Source: Bacillus sp. BGMRC 2118
GTDB lineage: Bacteria > Bacillota > Bacilli > Bacillales > SA4
DNA: 64,000 bases
Assembly: GCA_008364785.1 (NCBI GenBank)
Contig: VTTJ01000004.1
Coordinates: forward strand, 295,861-359,860
Direction: 5' to 3'
Position 1 is the stretch's first letter. Every line of letters starts with the position of its first letter. The translations under genes were made by a program, and so were the position numbers. The notes beneath the pieces are model-generated. The model did no database searches, was not told where the DNA came from, and saw only the letters and a list, made by a program, of their open reading frames with translations. This document shows, in pieces, positions 27,150-41,516 of the stretch.

Positions 27150-27514
27150 TTCAGCACCTTCTTCTTCCAAGCATAAATCAACCCAATAAATAGCATCACT
27201 ACGAATAGTAACATTTCGATCAGTGCAAATAATCCAAGTTTGTCATATGCTACAGCCCACGGATACAAAAATACTGTTTCCACATCAAAAATAACGAACA
27301 TAAGGGCAAAAATATAATACCTTACATTAAACTGGACTCTCGCACTATGAAAGGGTTCAATTCCACTTTCATAGGTGGTTTGTTTTGCTTCAGTAGGCTT
27401 ATGAGGACGCAATAAGCGACCAGCCGTTAATGCGACAACTGGTAAAATAACTCCTAATGTTAAAAAGATAAACACAATCAAATAGTTATTTTGGTATAGA
27501 TTTAGAAGTTCCAC
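27140..27514 (-). CDS. nuoA: NADH-quinone oxidoreductase-type subunit A
   Basis: A 124-residue, three-helix membrane subunit and first gene of the nuo operon. The family signature [20 protein letters not shown] then [20 protein letters not shown] is intact, including the loop Cys-equivalent position and the conserved acidic residues. The start codon is GTG, behind AAAGGAGGGG. A sigma-A-like promoter is found about 170 bp upstream. Confidence 0.96.
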   Translation of the reverse strand: MELLNLYQNNYLIVFIFLTLGVILPVVALTAGRLLRPHKPTEAKQTTYESGIEPFHSARVQFNVRYYIFALMFVIFDVETVFLYPWAVAYDKLGLFALIEMLLFVVMLFIGLIYAWKKKVLKWI

Positions 27515-27683
27515 ACCGGTCCCCTCCTTTAGGAAAACAATTCTTTTAGAAACATTTGACGCGCTTGTTCCGTATAAGAGTAGCGTGTCATCATTTTCAT
27601 TTATGCAAGTAAGAAAGTGTTACCTCTCTTATTAGCCATAAAAATTTCATTATTTTTCAAAATAATTCCTTGTAACCGTAAAC

Positions 27684-27712
27684 ATTATACCATTTACAAA
27701 ATAGTGTGTCGA
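27684..27712 (-). promoter_or_regulatory. nuoA: Sigma-A-type promoter of the nuo operon
   Basis: The minus strand reads TCGACA (27712-27707), 17 bp, then TATAAT (27689-27684), with a TGG extension before the -10 (TGNTATAAT). The -35 lies within TGTCGACA, which is one base from a Spo0A box. A palindrome CTATAAACGTTTCTATAG sits just upstream at 27721-27738. The implied leader is about 160 nt. The rest of the 405-bp gap between atpC and nuoA holds only the atp terminator. Confidence 0.7.
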
Positions 27713-27873
27713 CAGAGCATCTATAAACGTTTCTATAGAAATTTTGTCCAATATGAGTGTATGATTGTCGTTTGAATGTATGACCTTAAATGGTGAACAG
27801 AAATTGAAGTGTTACTACTCTATTTTTCTAGTAAGGGTATGGGAATAATAATCTTACCAGGTTATATACATTC

Positions 27874-27912
27874 ATAAAAAAATGCCTCAGGAGGAACTCT
27901 CCTGAGGCATTT
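27874..27912 (-). terminator. Rho-independent terminator of the atp operon
   Basis: The minus strand forms a perfect 13-bp stem AATGCCTCAGGAG/CTCCTGAGGCATT with a 5-nt loop, followed by TTTTT. It begins 8 bp after the atpC stop codon. Confidence 0.95.
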
Positions 27913-27919
27913 TGTCATA

Positions 27920-28333
<414 letters not shown>

Positions 28334-28347
28334 CTAAGTCCCTTATA

Positions 28348-29808
<1,461 letters not shown>

Positions 29809-29818
29809 CTATTTATGA

Positions 29819-30685
<867 letters not shown>

Positions 30686-30752
30686 TCACCACCTTTTTTA
30701 AAAATACCGAAATACTTAACTGTTTTCGCGTAAATACACATTACAGTAAAGT

Positions 30753-30779
30753 GCTAAGCAGTTACTCTAACTGCTTAGC
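30753..30779 (-). other. Intercistronic hairpin between atpA and atpG
   Basis: GCTAAGCAGTTA and TAACTGCTTAGC form a perfect 12-bp stem with a 3-nt loop. No T-tract follows on the minus strand, so it is more likely an mRNA-stability or processing element than a terminator. Confidence 0.6.
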
Positions 30780-30787
30780 TAAATCTA

Positions 30788-33444
<2,657 letters not shown>

Positions 33445-33490
33445 CTATATAACTCAGGTTATGACTTTTTCTAAGATACAAACATAAAGG

Positions 33491-33526
33491 AATGGCGAAG
33501 AATCACTCGAAAGTTACTTCGCCATT
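33491..33526 (-). other. Intercistronic hairpin between atpE and atpF
   Basis: AATGGCGAAG and CTTCGCCATT form a perfect 10-bp stem with a 16-nt loop, immediately downstream of atpE on the coding strand. There is no T-tract. It may protect the 3' end of atpE mRNA, whose product is needed in many copies per enzyme. Confidence 0.6.
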
Positions 33527-33571
33527 ACATGTGTAATAGGAAAGATCCCATTACTAAAAGCACTTTTATTA

Positions 33572-33802
<231 letters not shown>

Positions 33803-33842
33803 TTAAGATTATAAAATCTATAATTTGTTTATAAAAATATAA

Positions 33843-34589
<747 letters not shown>

Positions 34590-34607
34590 TCACCTCTCTT
34601 CCAGGTA

Positions 34608-34976
34608 CTACTTGCGTATAGTTTGGATGATAATATCTATCATAATGACAATGTAAAATGTCATTAATCCCGTGATCATTCCAGCGATATGAAATAACTC
34701 TGGATATTGGTACGATAATACGACAGCTAGAGCAGCAGATGCTAATCTAGTAAATGTCCCAATCGACCTAGCGTTTCTTCCTTCCGCAATCGCTTGTCCA
34801 AATCTCTCTGTCTTCCTAACCATTACCCATAAGTTGTAGAAGCTTAGTAACGTCCCAACTATCAGCCCTAAAAATACTGTTTGATAGGGTGTAAACCCAT
34901 AGCCCAGTACGTATATAGCCAATAGATAGAGTATGTATTTTCTGTGTCTACCATAGATGTCTCTTATATCGGACAT
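34608..34976 (-). CDS. atpI: ATP synthase subunit I
   Basis: A 122-residue, four-helix membrane protein encoded before atpB in Bacillus. AtpI-type proteins assist assembly of the c-ring or magnesium handling. Sequence features are hydrophobic helices with FYNLWVMVRKTERFGQA in the middle. It ends 24 bp before atpB and starts 3 bp after the atpZ stop. Confidence 0.88.
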   Translation of the reverse strand: MSDIRDIYGRHRKYILYLLAIYVLGYGFTPYQTVFLGLIVGTLLSFYNLWVMVRKTERFGQAIAEGRNARSIGTFTRLASAALAVVLSYQYPELFHIAGMITGLMTFYIVIMIDIIIQTIRK

Positions 34977-34979
34977 GCG

Positions 34980-35201
34980 TTACTCTCCTGAGAAATAATG
35001 ATTGATTAGCCTCAACATAGCATAAACGCCAGTTGCAAGTCCGAGCAGAAGGCCAATGATTAAAAACAGTGGGAAGGTTCCAACAGTCTGATCTACCCAT
35101 CTGCCGAGAAAAATTCCGACAAGGACAGAACCTACTAATTGAGAAAGAATTGCGGTCATTAACGCCATCGCTTGCAGAGGATGACGATTGTTTTTGCTCA
35201 T
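34980..35201 (-). CDS. atpZ: AtpZ/AtpI family protein
   Basis: A 73-residue protein with two membrane helices and the conserved GIFLGRWVDQTVGTFPLFLI segment of the AtpZ/AtpI family. AtpZ homologues act with AtpI in magnesium/calcium transport or ATP synthase assembly. I place the start at 35201 (MSKNNRHP) behind AGGTGAAA. It is the first gene of the atp operon. Confidence 0.87.
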   Translation of the reverse strand: MSKNNRHPLQAMALMTAILSQLVGSVLVGIFLGRWVDQTVGTFPLFLIIGLLLGLATGVYAMLRLINHYFSGE

Positions 35202-35308
35202 TTTCACCTGCTCCTTTTCTAGCATAATCGCTACTCAAATTTGAGTGAAAATTACAACAAAAACGTTGCTAGGATACAATTGTAAACCTTATCATTATAC
35301 CCTTTGTA

Positions 35309-35337
35309 AGCATACAATAGGGCTATGTCAATGTCAA
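35309..35337 (-). promoter_or_regulatory. atpZ: Sigma-A-type promoter of the atp operon
   Basis: The minus strand has a perfect TTGACA (35337-35332), 17 bp, then TATGCT (35314-35309). A second TTGACA overlaps the spacer, and a TATAAT occurs further down at 35298-35293 without a matched -35. It is the only good promoter-like sequence within the 255 bp before atpZ. Confidence 0.65.
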
Positions 35338-35420
35338 CGCATTCCCTATAAAAAGTTAATAGGAAAAATCGGTGTTTACAATTTGTTCACATTTCACGAA
35401 AAAAATTTTTTTCTATATAA

Positions 35421-35457
35421 AAATAAAAAGGTGAGCTTCGATTTACTCACCTTTTTT
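35421..35457 (-). terminator. Rho-independent terminator of the Vpr-like protease gene
   Basis: The minus strand has AAGGTGAG, a 10-nt loop, then CTCACCTT, followed by TTTATTTTT. It starts at the protease stop codon. Confidence 0.88.
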
Positions 35458-37727
35458 TACTTTTCATCCAATACAACTGTATCATTAATTGTAATCATTG
35501 CTTCTATTGTATCTTCTTTCCCTTTATTCTTTACAAAGACTAGTGCCTTAAACGTACCCTTTATACCGATATCCTTCTGATTAAGCTCTCTTTTAAACAT
35601 ACCTCTCGCAACATTCTTCGAGAAATCTAAAAACTTGATGAATCGTAACGTGTCTGGATCATATAAGGCAATCCCAAATTCCTCTGCGCCTCCTGGAAGA
35701 TATGCTTCGTACTTAAACGTTTTAGGCTCATCTCCCGGGCCGAACTGAAAACCCATAATCCGTGGATAGTTTGGTTCTTCTATTACATAAATAAACGGTA
35801 GATTTATTTCGTTTCCTTCATCTAAAATGGTAAGCCAATCTGAATGAATTCCTTTTTCAATTACTGAAGGAGTAATATCTAGCGATAATGTAATTTCCCT
35901 TTTTGATTTCGGTTTAACAGTTATTGTTTTTGGTAGTTTCCACTGTATTCCGTTTTGTGCTTTTGGTATCTCAAACTTGTATGACTTTACCGTCTGTGAC
36001 TGGTTATCGATTGTGAGTTTAACTCTTTTTTGTTTTCTCTGATCTTCGTTGTGGAATAGCCCAAATGAAAATGAACTAGGGTAAATGAGTGTATCTGCTT
36101 TTACAGCCTTATCAATTTGAATTCTCCCCGCACCTTGCTCAATGGTGGAGTAATGCTCGTCTTTATTTACTAACAGTTTGGCTGTATTCATTAAGGCTGC
36201 TTTTATTTGAACGGGATTCCAGTTTGGATGAGCTTGCTTTACCAGCGCTGCAGCTCCCGCCACATGAGGGGCAGCCATACTTGTTCCTTGCAGGGATTCA
36301 TATCCATTTGGAATCGTGCTCTCAATTGCAACACCTGGTGCTACAACATCTGGTTTTATTTCCCATGTATATGTGACAGGACCACGTGAGCTGAAGTCTG
36401 CAATGCTATCTTCTATCATTTTATATTGCGTTTCAATATATGGCTGCTGTTTCATTTTCCCTTTTAGAAACACACCATCGTCTTTTGAAACAGAAACAAC
36501 AGGAATAGAAACCCCTACCTCAAGGCCACCTGCAAATTCTCCTTTTACATTGTTGTAAATAATAACACCGATTGCGCCTTCTTTTAAGGCGTTGATTGCT
36601 TTTTCAGTAAAAGGAATGGTTCCTCTCTCGATGAGAGCAATTTTCCCTTTTACAGAACTGGGGATATCTTGTGGATAACCTTTTCCAGCAAAGACTATTT
36701 CTTCCTCTTTACTAAATTCCCACTTGCTAGAACCTTGCATCGGCGTTATATTTATCTGTCTATCTTGGACACCAATTGTAATATATGGCATTTGTATTGG
36801 CGGAGTTGATGCACCTACGGAAATGGCCTTTGTTGCTGTTCCTGGAGATCCCACTGTCCACATATTAGGTCCAGAGTTTCCACTTGAAGTGACAGCCACT
36901 ATTCCTTTTTCTGCTGCTTTATTTAGCGCAATGCTCGTTGGCCAATCTGGACCATTTACGTCATTTCCAAGCGACAAGTTAATGACATCTACTTTGTCTT
37001 CTATTGCTTTTTCAATTGCGGCAATGACTTGTTCACTTGTCCCCATACCACCTGGTCCAAGTGCGCGATACGCAATAATCTCAGCTTCAGGTGCAACACC
37101 ATGGATCTTGCCATTTGCTGCGATAATGCCCGCTACATGAGTGCCGTGTATCGTCGGCATCCCTTGCTGCGCCTTTGTTTCCATCGGATCACTATCTTTA
37201 TCTACTAAGTCATAGCCACCCTTGTAATTTCTTCTCAAGTCAGGATGTGAATAATCTACACCAGTGTCGATTACTCCTACCTTAATTCCTTCACCTGTTA
37301 AACGGTGATTGTCTGCATCTAATAGACTTCGTATATCCTCTGCCCCAATATAAGGAACACTTTTCTCAACTGTTACACGATAGGTTTGATTTGCATATAC
37401 ATTCTCAACCTCTGACATTTGTATAATTTTTCTTACGTCTGACTCATCTCCCGTCACGGAAAACCCTTCAAATACAGTACTGTACTCTTTGTTCACTTTA
37501 ATAGAAGGAAGTTGTTTTATTTTGTTTAATACTACCCTTTTTTTCATATTCTTTGCCTGAACAATGACTGTTCTAACCTTATTATCCACAGATTCCGGCA
37601 GTTGTGGATAACGCGGGAACAATACATCAGAATCCAGCACATTGTGCGCTCCATTACTTGCACCTGTCAGCACTAGTAACGTACACAGCTGTATACCAAT
37701 GACAATAAACTTCATTCCTTTTAACAT
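35457..37727 (-). CDS. Secreted S8 serine protease with PA domain, Vpr-like
   Basis: A subtilisin-family protease of 756 residues. It has a signal peptide (KFIVIGIQLCTLLVLTGASNG), an I9 propeptide region (TVIVQAKN ... YSTVFEGFSVTG), and the catalytic triad Asp (VGVIDTGVDYSHPD), His (IHGTHVAGIIAA) and Ser (LQGTSMAAPHVAGAAALV). A PA insert lies between His and Ser (KGKIALIERGTIPFTEKAIN). The C-terminal third is beta-rich. This layout is that of B. subtilis Vpr, a minor extracellular protease. The start at 37727 follows AAGAGGTGG. Two perfect DnaA boxes lie in its signal/propeptide coding region. Confidence 0.9.
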   Translation of the reverse strand: MLKGMKFIVIGIQLCTLLVLTGASNGAHNVLDSDVLFPRYPQLPESVDNKVRTVIVQAKNMKKRVVLNKIKQLPSIKVNKEYSTVFEGFSVTGDESDVRKIIQMSEVENVYANQTYRVTVEKSVPYIGAEDIRSLLDADNHRLTGEGIKVGVIDTGVDYSHPDLRRNYKGGYDLVDKDSDPMETKAQQGMPTIHGTHVAGIIAANGKIHGVAPEAEIIAYRALGPGGMGTSEQVIAAIEKAIEDKVDVINLSLGNDVNGPDWPTSIALNKAAEKGIVAVTSSGNSGPNMWTVGSPGTATKAISVGASTPPIQMPYITIGVQDRQINITPMQGSSKWEFSKEEEIVFAGKGYPQDIPSSVKGKIALIERGTIPFTEKAINALKEGAIGVIIYNNVKGEFAGGLEVGVSIPVVSVSKDDGVFLKGKMKQQPYIETQYKMIEDSIADFSSRGPVTYTWEIKPDVVAPGVAIESTIPNGYESLQGTSMAAPHVAGAAALVKQAHPNWNPVQIKAALMNTAKLLVNKDEHYSTIEQGAGRIQIDKAVKADTLIYPSSFSFGLFHNEDQRKQKRVKLTIDNQSQTVKSYKFEIPKAQNGIQWKLPKTITVKPKSKREITLSLDITPSVIEKGIHSDWLTILDEGNEINLPFIYVIEEPNYPRIMGFQFGPGDEPKTFKYEAYLPGGAEEFGIALYDPDTLRFIKFLDFSKNVARGMFKRELNQKDIGIKGTFKALVFVKNKGKEDTIEAMITINDTVVLDEK
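36670..36678. promoter_or_regulatory. DnaA box inside the Vpr-like gene
   Basis: TGTGGATAA, a perfect match to the consensus TTATNCACA on the reverse strand. It is isolated, about 900 bp from the pair at 37582-37611. Confidence 0.45.
37582..37611. promoter_or_regulatory. Inverted pair of DnaA boxes in the Vpr-like gene
   Basis: TTATCCACA (37582-37590) and TGTGGATAA (37603-37611) are both perfect consensus boxes in inverted orientation, 12 bp apart. B. subtilis has non-oriC DnaA-binding clusters, one of which I recall being near vpr, so this may be a conserved site. Confidence 0.55.
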
Positions 37728-37792
37728 ATACGATCCACCTCTTACCATATATTGCACTAGTAGGAAGTATCTCATTCTTAAAGAAGGTGGAC

Positions 37793-37845
37793 TTTAACAC
37801 AGTAAAGGAGTGGGGGCCTGTCCCCCACTCCTTTACTGTGTTAAA
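37793..37845. repeat. Family A REP-like palindrome, copy A6, 24-bp perfect stem
   Basis: Arms 37793-37816 and 37822-37845 are perfectly complementary over 24 bp and enclose the loop CCTGT. The central core GGGGG-CCTGT-CCCCC matches the other family A copies. It lies 8 bp past the upp stop codon. No T-tract follows on either strand. Confidence 0.9.
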
Positions 37846-37853
37846 GCATTTAA

Positions 37854-38483
37854 TTATTTTGTTCCGAAAAGACGATCTCCTGCGTCTCCTAGTCCTGGTA
37901 CGATATATCCGTGGTCGTTTAGCTTTTCATCCATTGCCGCTACATAGATATCTACATCTGGGTGAGCTTCTTGTACAAGTTGTACCCCTTCTGGTGCCGC
38001 AATGATGCAAATTAATTTAATGTTTTTTGCCCCACGCTTCTTTAAGGAGTTGATTGCTTCTGCCGCAGATCCTCCTGTTGCAAGCATTGGGTCTAATACG
38101 TAAAATTCTCTTTCTTCTACATCACTAGGAAGCTTTACATAGTATTCTACAGGCTGTAATGTTTCTGGATCCCGATATAACCCGACATGTCCAACCTTCG
38201 CAGCAGGAATTAACTTTAATATTCCATCAACCATTCCAAGCCCTGCACGTAGAATCGGGATTAAGCCAAGCTTTTTCCCAGCCAATACATTCGTTTTCGC
38301 CACCGCAACTGGTGTTTCGATTTCGATTTCCTGCAGAGGTAGGTCACGAGTAATTTCGAATGCCATTAAGCTTGCCACTTCATCTACAAGTTCACGGAAT
38401 TCTTTTGTACCTGTATGTTTATCTCTTATGTACGACAGTTTATGTTGAATTAACGGGTGATCGAACACATATACTTTACTCAA
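37854..38483 (-). CDS. upp: Uracil phosphoribosyltransferase
   Basis: Converts uracil and PRPP to UMP in pyrimidine salvage. The protein has 209 residues, the usual length. The PRPP-binding loop is [11 protein letters not shown] (130-140), the uracil-binding region is [16 protein letters not shown] near the C-terminus, and [10 protein letters not shown] (75-84) is also conserved. It follows glyA by about 200 bp, the same neighbour as in B. subtilis. Confidence 0.97.
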   Translation of the reverse strand: MSKVYVFDHPLIQHKLSYIRDKHTGTKEFRELVDEVASLMAFEITRDLPLQEIEIETPVAVAKTNVLAGKKLGLIPILRAGLGMVDGILKLIPAAKVGHVGLYRDPETLQPVEYYVKLPSDVEEREFYVLDPMLATGGSAAEAINSLKKRGAKNIKLICIIAAPEGVQLVQEAHPDVDIYVAAMDEKLNDHGYIVPGLGDAGDRLFGTK

Positions 38484-38651
38484 TCGTAACAGCTCCTTTA
38501 TCGCTAAAAGTTATGAACCTACTTCCACCATGGACTTCTTACTTAGTCTTGTCCATCTAGTCACACTTCCATTGATTTTACAGAAAAAGTTTTCCTGTTT
38601 CAAGCAACATATATAAAAAAGTTACATCCTTCCTTGAAAGTTCATTTACGA

Positions 38652-38679
38652 GAAAAAGCAGACCTTGAACAGGTCTGCC
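38652..38679 (-). terminator. Rho-independent terminator of glyA
   Basis: The minus strand has GCAGACC-TGTTCAA-GGTCTGC followed by TTTTTC, just past the glyA stop codon. Confidence 0.9.
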
Positions 38680-38686
38680 TTATCAT

Positions 38687-39928
38687 TTATTCATATAACG
38701 GAAATTCTTTCGTTAAAGCTAGTACACGGTTTTTGGCATCTGTAACTGCTGCAGGATCTTCTGGGTTACGTAAAATAAAGGAGATGATTGATGCAATCTC
38801 TTCCATTTCTTCTACCCCAAAACCTCTACTTGTTACTGCAGCCGTACCGATACGAATACCACTTGTTACAAATGGACTTTCCGGATCAAACGGAATTGTA
38901 TTTTTATTTACGGTAATACCCACTTCGTCTAGAAGCTTCTCTGCTGCTTTTCCAGTTGTATTTAATGAACGAACGTCAACTAATAACAGATGATTATCTG
39001 TACCATCAGATACGATTGAAAGTCCTTCTTTTTTTAATGAATCCGCAAGGCGTGCAGCATTTTTCACCACATTTTGAGCATATGTTTTGAACTCATCTTG
39101 CAACGCTTCTCCAAACGCTACTGCTTTTGCAGCAATAACATGCATTAATGGTCCACCTTGGATCCCAGGGAAAATGGATTTATCAATTTGCTTTGCAAAT
39201 TCTTCTTTACATAATATCATTCCACCACGAGGTCCACGCAACGTCTTATGTGTAGTGGTTGTCACAAAATGTGCATGAGGAACTGGATTTGGATGTAAGC
39301 CCGCTGCCACTAAGCCGGCAATATGAGCCATATCCACCATTAAGTATGCTCCTACTTCATCCGCAATTTCACGGAACTTTTTAAAATCAATTTCTCTCGG
39401 GTAGGCAGAAGCACCAGCCACAATTAACTTCGGTTTATGTAATCTAGCTTTTTCTAATACATCTTCATAACTAATGCGATGAGACGTTTCATCCACGCCA
39501 TATTCTACAAAGTTATATTGAATTCCGCTGAAATTAACTGCACTTCCGTGTGTTAAATGTCCACCATGAGAAAGGTTCATACCTAAAACAGTATCTCCAG
39601 GCTTTAACACAGTAAAATAGACTGCCATATTCGCTTGAGCTCCAGAATGAGGCTGAACATTTGCATGTTCTGCGCCAAAAATTTCTTTCGCTCTGTCACG
39701 TGCAATATTTTCCACAACATCAACATGCTCGCAACCACCGTAATAACGACGGCCTGGGTATCCTTCGGCATATTTATTTGTCAGGACAGACCCTTGTGCT
39801 TCCATTACTGCTTTACTTACAAAGTTTTCAGATGCAATCAATTCAATATTATCTTGCTGTCTTTTACGCTCTGCTTCCATCGCTTCGAATACAAGTTGAT
39901 CTTGCTGTGATAAAGTTCCCATTGCCAT
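38687..39928 (-). CDS. glyA: Serine hydroxymethyltransferase
   Basis: A PLP enzyme interconverting serine and glycine with transfer of a one-carbon unit to tetrahydrofolate. The PLP lysine is K228 in [26 protein letters not shown] (28-38) and [12 protein letters not shown] (59-70) are diagnostic. Length is 413 residues from the first ATG; a second ATG two codons on is also possible. PurBox-like sequences upstream suggest PurR control, as in B. subtilis. Confidence 0.97.
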   Translation of the reverse strand: MAMGTLSQQDQLVFEAMEAERKRQQDNIELIASENFVSKAVMEAQGSVLTNKYAEGYPGRRYYGGCEHVDVVENIARDRAKEIFGAEHANVQPHSGAQANMAVYFTVLKPGDTVLGMNLSHGGHLTHGSAVNFSGIQYNFVEYGVDETSHRISYEDVLEKARLHKPKLIVAGASAYPREIDFKKFREIADEVGAYLMVDMAHIAGLVAAGLHPNPVPHAHFVTTTTHKTLRGPRGGMILCKEEFAKQIDKSIFPGIQGGPLMHVIAAKAVAFGEALQDEFKTYAQNVVKNAARLADSLKKEGLSIVSDGTDNHLLLVDVRSLNTTGKAAEKLLDEVGITVNKNTIPFDPESPFVTSGIRIGTAAVTSRGFGVEEMEEIASIISFILRNPEDPAAVTDAKNRVLALTKEFPLYE

Positions 39929-39979
39929 CCCCCTTAAAAATTACATCTTTTATATTTTACCATTTATATAAAATAAGTA

Positions 39980-40024
39980 GTAGCCGAATTATTAAAACAT
40001 TCACTATATTTATCGTTCGTATAT
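39980..40024 (-). promoter_or_regulatory. glyA: Candidate PurBox pair upstream of glyA
   Basis: Two inverted sites resemble the PurR consensus AWWWCCGAACWWT: ATATACGAACGAT (minus strand, 40024-40012, two mismatches) and GTAGCCGAATTAT (plus strand, 39980-39992, three mismatches). They are separated by 19 bp, close to the spacing of PurBox pairs in B. subtilis. Confidence 0.5.
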
Positions 40025-40025
40025 C

Positions 40026-41420
40026 CTATAACCAGGCTTCTGATAACGTTTTAATCCCCTGTTCAATTTCGTTAATACGTAATCCACTGTATCCTACTAA
40101 AATCTCTGGATTTTGTTTCTCTACTTGTTCATAAAATAATTCAGTTCCATATACTTGAATTCCTCTTTTTCTAGCAAGCTCAATCAATTCTGACTCTGTA
40201 TATCTCGTATCTATTAATTCAAGCACCACATGTAAACCAGATTTTTCACCTTTGATGATCACCTTATCTGTATCAAAATATCGGTTCAAGCTCTCAATCA
40301 CAGTTTCTCTCTTTTTCCGATATAATGTTCTCATTTTGTTAACATGCTTATCCCAATGTCCCTCTTCTATAAAAAGAGAAATTGTTTGCTGATGAATTTT
40401 TGAGACCGTTTGTTTCATATAAAAAAGCTTCTGCTTATATTCAACTAGTAAATGGCTTGGCAAGACCATATAATTCACACGTGCTGACGGAATAAGAGAC
40501 TTTGAGAAGGTCCCTAAATAGATCACTCTTTCATAAACGTCCAATCCTTGTAGTGAAGGAATTGGTTTTCCTTCATATCGAAATTCTCCATCATAATCAT
40601 CTTCAATGATATAACTGTCATGAACCTTTGCCCATTGTATAAGCTTTTGGCGTTGTTGTACGGGCATGATCATCCCAAGTGGAAATTGGTGAGATGGCGT
40701 ACAGTATACGAGATTGATTGGCTGCTTCAAGTTTTCTAGTTGTTCTACATCAATGCCTAGTTCTCTAACTGCTATTGGAACAACATTCATACCACCTTGC
40801 TTAAAGATGAGATTTGCACGATAAAAGCCCGGGTCCTCCATCGCAAGTGTAGAATTTCTAGGAAATAAATATAATAGCAGCTGAAGAAGTTGCTGCGTTC
40901 CGGCACCGATAATAACTTGTTCCCCAGAACATCTCACACCTCTTGCTCGATATAAATAGTCAGCAATTTGATTTCGAAGTACCACCTCTCCCATATTCTC
41001 ACCAAGCTGGAGATTTTGCGGGTTATCCAGCGCTGCAACGGAGCATTTTCTCCACGCCTTATAAGGAAAATGCTCAATATCTACTTCACCTTGACTAAAG
41101 TTAATCAGTTTTTCTGTTAGGTTTGTAGTGGGTTGTTGAGGACTTGGTGGTAGCTCTCCGAAAGGATGCATTGGTTCTATTTCATTGATAAATAATCCCT
41201 GTCTAGGGCGGCTTTCAATATACCCCTCTGCCAGTAGCTGCTGATATGCTGCATCTACTGTATTCAAACTCACACTTAGCAATGAAGACAGCTTTCTTTT
41301 GGACGGAAGCTTTTCACCCGCTTCCCTTTTTCCTTGTAAGATATCATTTTTTATATGTAGATAAAGCTGTTGGTACAACGGCTTTTCGTTCGTAAAGTGA
41401 ATGGTGAGCTCAGTCTTCAT
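40026..41420 (-). CDS. MocR-family PLP-dependent transcriptional regulator
   Basis: A fusion of a GntR-type winged helix (residues 1-75: LYQQLYLHIKNDILQGKREA then LPSKRKLSSLLSVSLNTVDA) and a fold-type I aminotransferase domain. The PLP lysine lies in LGTFSKSLIPSARVNYM, and IIEDDYDGEFRYEGKP is the typical MocR motif. Family members bind PLP as effector; examples are GabR and PdxR. The target is unknown here, since neither pdxST nor gab genes are nearby. The start at 41420 follows GAGGAGGCGCGA. A GNAT gene is divergent, 96 bp away, and direct repeats lie between them. Confidence 0.9.
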   Translation of the reverse strand: MKTELTIHFTNEKPLYQQLYLHIKNDILQGKREAGEKLPSKRKLSSLLSVSLNTVDAAYQQLLAEGYIESRPRQGLFINEIEPMHPFGELPPSPQQPTTNLTEKLINFSQGEVDIEHFPYKAWRKCSVAALDNPQNLQLGENMGEVVLRNQIADYLYRARGVRCSGEQVIIGAGTQQLLQLLLYLFPRNSTLAMEDPGFYRANLIFKQGGMNVVPIAVRELGIDVEQLENLKQPINLVYCTPSHQFPLGMIMPVQQRQKLIQWAKVHDSYIIEDDYDGEFRYEGKPIPSLQGLDVYERVIYLGTFSKSLIPSARVNYMVLPSHLLVEYKQKLFYMKQTVSKIHQQTISLFIEEGHWDKHVNKMRTLYRKKRETVIESLNRYFDTDKVIIKGEKSGLHVVLELIDTRYTESELIELARKRGIQVYGTELFYEQVEKQNPEILVGYSGLRINEIEQGIKTLSEAWL

Positions 41421-41436
41421 TCGCGCCTCCTCTGAC

Positions 41437-41456
41437 ACTAGTAAATTCTAGTAAAC
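41437..41456. promoter_or_regulatory. Direct repeat in the mocR/GNAT divergent spacer
   Basis: CTAGTAAA occurs at 41438-41445 and again at 41448-41455, exactly one helical turn apart (10 bp). MocR regulators commonly bind direct repeats in divergent promoter regions, so this is a plausible operator for autoregulation and control of the GNAT gene. A similar repeat occurs at 48176-48201. Confidence 0.4.
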
Positions 41457-41516
41457 TGGCACTAACAACAGGACCAGATTTGCATTACTTTAAGTATATA
41501 GGATAAAGGAGGAAAA

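Noticed and set aside
27721..27738. Palindrome CTATAAACGTTTCTATAG upstream of the nuo promoter as a catabolite (cre) site
   Set aside because: Several consensus positions of cre are missing; it is mentioned with the promoter but not called.
34948..35238. Frame of 96 codons overlapping atpZ on the same strand
   Set aside because: It is out of frame with atpZ, lacks hydrophobic helices and a proper ribosome binding site; atpZ and atpI occupy the region convincingly.
37793..37845. Perfect hairpin after upp as a Rho-independent terminator
   Set aside because: No T-tract follows on either strand, and the core belongs to the family A palindromes, so it is listed as a repeat.
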